This document shows, one piece after another, positions 60,458-64,000 of a DNA stretch of 64,000 nucleotides. The stretch is taken from positions 56,348 through 120,347 of the forward strand of contig PCXQ01000003.1 of NCBI GenBank assembly GCA_002794035.1. Direction: 5' to 3'. The notes under the pieces are model-generated. The model saw only the letters and a list, made by a program, of their open reading frames with translations. It was not told the origin of the DNA and searched no databases. Source of the DNA: Candidatus Yanofskybacteria bacterium CG10_big_fil_rev_8_21_14_0_10_36_16 (GTDB taxonomy: Bacteria; Patescibacteria; Paceibacteria; 2-02-FULL-40-12; IGHO2-01-FULL-4-A). The position numbers and the translations under genes were made by a program. Each line of letters starts with the position of its first letter. The first letter of the stretch is position 1.

Positions 60458-62261
60458 AAATACTAGAAATTTTGTAATAATAGCACACATTGATCATGGT
60501 AAATCCACTTTAGCGGATCGTCTTTTAGATTTGACCGAGACAGTAGATAAAAGACAAATGAAAGAACAGTTTTTAGATCAAATGGAATTAGAAAGAGAAA
60601 GAGGTATTACTATAAAACTTCAGCCGGTCAGGATGAAATATAAAACGGATTATATATTAAATCTCATAGATACTCCGGGACACGTTGATTTTTCTTATGA
60701 GGTTTCACGTTCGTTGGCTGCTGTTGAGGGTGCTATTTTGCTTGTTGATGCAACAAAAGGAATACAAGCTCAAACATTGGCTAATTATAATTTGGCTAAG
60801 AATCAGGCCTTGGTCATAATTCCTGTTATAAATAAAATTGATTTACCAAATGCCAGAACTGAAGAGGTAGAAAAAGAAGTTAAGAACTTGCTTTCTCTAG
60901 GTATGGGCGATGATTCAGGCAATGAAAATTATGAAGTTTTAAAGATCTCTGCAAAGACCGGCAATGGGGTAGAAAAAGTTCTTGAAGAGATTGTAGCTAA
61001 AGTTCCCCCGCCAAGCACAAACAAATTTCAACAAGATGAAGACGGTCCTTTTAGGGCTTTGATATTTGACTCCAGCTTCGACAGTTATAAGGGTGTGATA
61101 GCTTATGTGAGGGTTTTTGGGGGGAAATTAAAAGCAGGTCAACAAATAAGACTTTCAGCTACCAAGGTAAAAACAGGAGTTATTGAGGTCGGGTATTTTT
61201 CCCCGCTCCTATTAAAAAAGGATGAAATATTTGCAGGAGATATGGGGTATATTGCTACGGGATTTAAAGACCCGGGGTTTGTTAGAGTTGGAGATACTGT
61301 TTTGGGTACAGAAAATATTCAAGTGTTGCCCGGCTATAAAGAGCCTCGACCTATGGTATTCGCTAGTTTTTATCCTGAGAATGGCGATGATTACGATGAA
61401 TTAAAAGATGCTCTATCAAAAATAAAATTAACAGATGCCTCACTTGTTTATGAACCGGAATCATCTCCTGGTCTTGGCAGGGGATTTAGACTTGGTTTTT
61501 TGGGAATGCTTCATGTGGAGATAGTTAGTGAAAGATTAAAACGAGAATATAATTTGTCTTTAATAGTATCAACGCCTTCAGTTGAATATCATGTTTTGAT
61601 GAAGAACAAGAATAAGGAAATTGTTAGGTCAGCGGCTTCAATGCCTGATCCTTCAAGAATAGAGGGCATAGAAGAACCAGTTGTTGATTTGGAAATATTA
61701 AGCCCCTCGAGTTATTTGGGGCAACTAATGACACTCATGGCAGATTTAAGAAATGAATATGTTTCTACAGATTATCTGGGTAAAGAAGTTGTTGTTATAA
61801 AATATAAGGTACCGTTGGCTGAGATAATTACTGATTTTTATGACAAACTTAAAAGCGTCAGTTCTGGGTATGCTTCAATGAGTTATGGAGAGCCGAGTTA
61901 TCAAATGGCTGATTTGGTGCGAATGGATATTTTAGTGGCGGGAGATTTAGTTGAGCCTTTTTCAAAAATCGTACCTCGTGAGAAGGCTTATAATGAGGGC
62001 AAGACTATGGTAGAAAAATTAAAAGATGTAATACCTCGTCAGCTTTTTACAGTTGCTCTTCAGGCTGCTATTGGAGGTAAAATTATTGCTCGTGAAACAA
62101 TAAAAGCCCAAAGAAAAGATGTAACTGGTTATCTTTACGGTGGAGATATAACACGAAAGAAAAAACTACTTGAAAAACAAAAGAAAGGTAAAAAGAAGAT
62201 GAAAGAAATAGGAAAAGTTAATATTCCACAAAAGGTTTTTCTAGAAATGCTGAAGCGATAG
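60450..62261 (+). CDS. lepA: Elongation factor 4 (LepA)
   Basis: A 603-residue translational GTPase, thought to assist 30S assembly and stalled ribosomes. G1 AHIDHGKST (about 12-20), G2 ERGITIK, G3 DTPGHVDFSYEV, G4 NKIDLPNA; then domains II, III, V and the LepA-specific C-terminal domain (YEPSYQMADLVRMDIL-like, IPRQLFTVALQAAIGGKIIARE, YGGDITRKKKLLEKQKKGKKKMK). Normal length. Start overlaps the murJ end, so it is translationally coupled. Confidence 0.97.
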   Translation: MLKNTRNFVIIAHIDHGKSTLADRLLDLTETVDKRQMKEQFLDQMELERERGITIKLQPVRMKYKTDYILNLIDTPGHVDFSYEVSRSLAAVEGAILLVDATKGIQAQTLANYNLAKNQALVIIPVINKIDLPNARTEEVEKEVKNLLSLGMGDDSGNENYEVLKISAKTGNGVEKVLEEIVAKVPPPSTNKFQQDEDGPFRALIFDSSFDSYKGVIAYVRVFGGKLKAGQQIRLSATKVKTGVIEVGYFSPLLLKKDEIFAGDMGYIATGFKDPGFVRVGDTVLGTENIQVLPGYKEPRPMVFASFYPENGDDYDELKDALSKIKLTDASLVYEPESSPGLGRGFRLGFLGMLHVEIVSERLKREYNLSLIVSTPSVEYHVLMKNKNKEIVRSAASMPDPSRIEGIEEPVVDLEILSPSSYLGQLMTLMADLRNEYVSTDYLGKEVVVIKYKVPLAEIITDFYDKLKSVSSGYASMSYGEPSYQMADLVRMDILVAGDLVEPFSKIVPREKAYNEGKTMVEKLKDVIPRQLFTVALQAAIGGKIIARETIKAQRKDVTGYLYGGDITRKKKLLEKQKKGKKKMKEIGKVNIPQKVFLEMLKR

Positions 62262-62294
62262 CGTAAGTCCTGAACAAAGTGAACGGGTTGAAAA

Positions 62295-62506
62295 GATAGC
62301 TACTTGTTATTAATTTTAATTACATTTTGTCTTTCGCGGACAAATTATATTCGCTACGCTTATTTTTCAGAACAAAATTCACGGTTCCCTGAGCCCTGCA
62401 CATATTTGGACTCAGACCAAATTTTGTTTAGCTGAAAAATTACACTTCGCTTCGTTAATTTATTTCCACTTAGACAGAAGTAATTAAAATCAACAACTCG
62501 CTACTC
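62295..62506. repeat. Nested inverted-repeat element after lepA
   Basis: Outer arms about 62295-62323 and 62480-62506 (imperfect, core GTAATTAAAAT). Inside, TATTTTTCAG-AACAAAATT near 62360-62380 pairs with AATTTTGTTTAGCTGAAAAATTA near 62422-62444; further small hairpins TTGTC/GACAA and CTGAG/CTCAG. Confidence 0.6.
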
Positions 62507-62648
62507 TGTTTATCTTTAGAAGGATTCCGTGATATTAACTTTTCTATTTCAAAGGTGGTATATGGAATAAGAAGGAAGATATTTTCTAAAAATATTAATT
62601 TTTGAAAAAAACTCAGCTTTGGATGACGTAATTACGTCGCATTATTGT

Positions 62649-62682
62649 AAAAAAAACAACCCCGTTAATTCGGGGGGGTGTG
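62649..62682 (-). terminator. Terminator of the microprotein gene
   Basis: On the minus strand: CCCCC/GGGG hairpin with loop GAATTAAC followed by TTGTTTTTTTT. Confidence 0.6.
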
Positions 62683-62704
62683 TGGTATAATTATTTTAGA
62701 AATA

Positions 62705-62806
62705 CTAGTAAAAAGCTGGTAGCAATACAAAGCCAACCAACGATAATATGGTTAAAACCGCAACAATTATTCCGAACCAACGAATTATTTTTTTATTACC
62801 AATCAT
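62705..62806 (-). CDS. 33-residue membrane microprotein
   Basis: An ORF too short for standard gene calling: 33 codons plus stop, ATG at 62806. The peptide starts MIGNKKIIRWFG, then a hydrophobic helix (IIVAVLTILSLVGFVLLPAF, about 20 residues), so it is a small single-pass membrane peptide with a basic N-terminus. It is a full unit: promoter with a 9-nt gap to the ATG, ORF and terminator. No homologue recognised in the window; function unknown. Confidence 0.6.
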   Translation of the reverse strand: MIGNKKIIRWFGIIVAVLTILSLVGFVLLPAFY

Positions 62807-62815
62807 ATATTATTA

Positions 62816-62844
62816 ATACTATTAGGACTTAAGTATTTGGTCAA
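62816..62844 (-). promoter_or_regulatory. Promoter of the microprotein gene
   Basis: On the minus strand: TTGACC (62839-62844), 17-nt spacer, TAGTAT (62816-62821), 9 nt, then the ATG at 62806. Confidence 0.6.
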
Positions 62845-62849
62845 GCAAA

Positions 62850-63224
62850 ATGAATAACAAATTGTTCCAATCTCCTTTACTAACTGTTCCATTGGTTTTG
62901 TTGGTGGGATTTTTAGCTATAAGATTAATTCAAATAAACCCTCAAAGAGTTGATTTAAACAGAAAGATATCTAATTTAGAAAATCAGCTTAAAGAAACTG
63001 AAGAACTAATACAAGAATTAGAAGAAAATGCCGGGTATTATCAAAGCGATACATATAAGGAAATGCAGGCACGTTTGAAATTTGATTTGATTAAACCTGG
63101 GGAAAAGGTTATATATATTTATGAAAATTCCAGTGATGTTGAGGCAAGCAGTAGTGCTGAACCCGAACATAAAAAAGAAAAATCATTTTTCGGAAAATTA
63201 TTTGAATATGTAACAGGGGATTAA
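62850..63224 (+). CDS. Septum formation initiator family (DivIC/FtsB-like)
   Basis: A 124-residue bitopic protein: one transmembrane helix (about residues 12-28), then a coiled coil (VDLNRKISNLENQLKETEELIQELEEN) and a small globular end with YKEMQARLKFDLIKPGEKVIYI, the DivIC/FtsB hallmark. Such proteins link FtsL and FtsQ in the divisome. Divergent from the microprotein gene. No strong promoter box adjacent. Confidence 0.82.
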   Translation: MNNKLFQSPLLTVPLVLLVGFLAIRLIQINPQRVDLNRKISNLENQLKETEELIQELEENAGYYQSDTYKEMQARLKFDLIKPGEKVIYIYENSSDVEASSSAEPEHKKEKSFFGKLFEYVTGD

Positions 63225-63253
63225 AATCAATTGTTCTGTATTATAATAAATAT

Positions 63254-63604
63254 ATGAAAATAAATTGGAAAATTATTTTACCCATCATATTTATATCTTT
63301 TATTCTCGCTGGAATATATTTTGTTTTTGGTGATTTCCCAAGACGCACACCAAAAATTAATGATAAAAAATATATCAAACTATTGGAGCAGTGTAAAATT
63401 AAGAGAGTGTTTTCATATGGAGAAAGTGTTGGAGACAGGTATTTTCAGGTCCTTGACTTTATTTTAGTAGATGGATCTCAGCGGAAGTTTATGTTTATAG
63501 TGGAGGAGCTTGAGAGAGTAAGTGGGTATGAACGAATGCAGGAATTGGAAGGAAATTACAAACAAAGATGCGGTTTTGATATCTGGCCCCCTTTAACTCC
63601 ATAA
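63254..63604 (+). CDS. Membrane-anchored protein of unknown function
   Basis: A 116-residue protein with one N-terminal hydrophobic helix (about 7-25) and a small soluble domain with two cysteines (Cys48 in LEQCKIK and Cys107 in KQRCGFD). No lipobox. No family recognised. TATAAT lies 6 nt before the ATG, though no -35 box is seen. It follows the DivIC-like gene by 29 nt and may be in the same operon. Confidence 0.55.
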   Translation: MKINWKIILPIIFISFILAGIYFVFGDFPRRTPKINDKKYIKLLEQCKIKRVFSYGESVGDRYFQVLDFILVDGSQRKFMFIVEELERVSGYERMQELEGNYKQRCGFDIWPPLTP

Positions 63605-63633
63605 ATATATTATTAGCGGGTGTGATTCAATGT

Positions 63634-63720
63634 CCCGATTTTGTTCTTGATAAAATCAAGATTACAAAATCGAGGATCCTCGAAAAATATATAAATTATA
63701 AAAATTTATTATTTTTCGGG
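63634..63720. repeat. Two-hairpin repeat element, copy 2
   Basis: Hairpin 1: CGATTTTGT, inner stem TCTTGAT/ATCAAGA, then TTACAAAATCG. Hairpin 2: CCTCGAAAAATA with TATTTTTCGGG. Shares TTACAAAATCGAGG and CCTCGA with copy 1 in the trmD leader. Confidence 0.7.
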
Positions 63721-63739
63721 AGCAGAATGCGACCTTCTT

Positions 63740-63836
63740 CCCGATTTGTCCCCGCTAAGGCGGGGTTACAAATCGTCCCACGGGGATTGCATTTTTAGGA
63801 ATAATTTTTATTTTGTTAAAAATAGGAACAATCCCG
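63740..63836. repeat. Two-hairpin repeat element, copy 3
   Basis: Hairpin 1: CGATTTGT, inner stem CCCCGC/GCGGGG, then TTACAAATCG. Hairpin 2: CGGGGATTG with CAATCCCG enclosing an ATTTTTA/TAAAAAT stem. It ends 10 nt before the tRNA-Gly gene. Confidence 0.65.
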
Positions 63837-63845
63837 TTAAATTTT

Positions 63846-63916
63846 GCGAGAGTAGTACAGTGGTAGTACATATGCTTCCCAAGCATAGAACGCGGGTTCG
63901 ATTCCCGTCTCTCGCT
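63846..63916 (+). tRNA. tRNA-Gly (anticodon CCC)
   Basis: Full cloverleaf: acceptor GCGAGAG (63846-63852) with CTCTCGC (63909-63915); D-stem GTAC/GTAC; anticodon stem TATGC/GCATA with loop TTCCCAA, anticodon CCC at 63878-63880; T-arm GCGGG-TTCGATT-CCCGT. Discriminator T; the CCA end is not encoded. It reads GGG codons. Confidence 0.95.
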
Positions 63917-64000
63917 CAAAATATCTGCTTATTTTGAGTTGGAATCGAACGGCCGGAGCGATGTATTTTTCGGAAGAAAAATACCGCGAGGCCCGGTCTT
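63917..64000. repeat. Inverted-repeat element after the tRNA, cut by window end
   Basis: Hairpin TCAAAATA/TTATTTTGA just after the tRNA, then GAGTTGGAATCGAAC, then a nested stem (GTATTTTTC/GAAAAATAC, extended by GCG/CGC and GGCC/GGCC). GGAATCGAAC is the exact reverse complement of a tRNA T-arm sequence (GTTCGATTCC). The closing arm lies beyond the window. Confidence 0.5.

Larger units (their letters stand above)
62262..62704. other. Folded intergenic region after lepA
   Basis: About 440 nt without a plausible protein gene on either strand. It holds a GTCCTGAAC-type repeat fragment (62267-62286), the nested inverted-repeat element at 62295-62506, and the minus-strand terminator near 62649-62682. 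Confidence 0.7.

Noticed and set aside
63746..63937. Open reading frame of 63 codons
   Set aside because: It overlaps the tRNA-Gly gene and copy 3 of the two-hairpin element.

Overview
The window looks like a chromosome segment from a Patescibacteria (Candidate Phyla Radiation) bacterium, most likely Parcubacteria-like. The DNA is AT-rich and densely packed, reads through with the standard bacterial code (TGA acts as a stop, for example at 27040), and carries typical CPR gene content: DUF4012, LiaI/LiaF-like, MgtC and M50 membrane proteins, ThrRS without a TGS domain, and a spc operon with no rpmD (uL30). The 16S rRNA gene deviates from consensus at several normally invariant sites. This placement is inference; no database search was possible.

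Layout. 1-6.8 kb: 3' end of lon, then envelope and transport genes (mgtC-like, amino-acid permease, O-antigen-ligase-like, secreted subtilase, half-size MFS protein, small membrane proteins). 6.8-13.3 kb: genome maintenance (parA, parB, topA, dprA) with small unknown genes. 13.3-16.3 kb: an unknown gene, then rpsP-khpA-trmD. 16.3-18.9 kb: M50 protease and two acidic unknown proteins. 18.9-21.4 kb: a solitary 16S rRNA transcription unit with its own promoter, a heavily folded leader, a processing stem and a terminator. 21.4-31.4 kb: trmH-like methylase, three GT-C-like membrane proteins including a PMT mannosyltransferase, rnhB, gatB, miaA. 31.4-36.4 kb: thrS and dnaE on the minus strand. 36.7-51.5 kb: an unknown gene, tuf and the S10/spc ribosomal operon through secY, adk and map. 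51.5-62.3 kb: DHH phosphoesterase, glycan assembly (polyprenyl glycosylphosphotransferase, GT4), DUF4012 protein, murJ, lepA. 62.3-64 kb: folded intergenic DNA, a 33-residue microprotein gene, a divIC/ftsB-like gene and tRNA-Gly(CCC).

Functional themes are translation (16S, 23 ribosomal proteins, EF-Tu, EF4, GatB, ThrRS, TrmD, MiaA, TrmH-like), chromosome upkeep (ParAB, TopA, DprA, DnaE, RNase HII) and a glycosylated cell surface (PMT, GT-C paralogues, O-antigen ligase-like, WcaJ-like, GT4, MurJ).

Three signals stand out. First, the 16S gene shows paired compensatory changes in the 530-loop pseudoknot and helix 28, plus unpaired C-to-U changes at E. coli positions 1400 (P site) and 1538 (anti-Shine-Dalgarno). 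Second, intergenic DNA is full of long inverted repeats: a 266-nt three-way-junction element in the 16S leader, folded leaders before rpsP, trmD, tuf and rplC, and a two-hairpin element present three times with compensatory stems. Short repeats have also entered genes in frame (heptamers in topA and dprA, a GCTTGTCCTGAGC-type repeat in miaA and gatB, a palindrome in the trmH-like gene). Third, several genes have near-consensus promoters whose -10 box lies 6-9 nt before the start codon, implying leaderless mRNAs, while other genes have strong Shine-Dalgarno sites.
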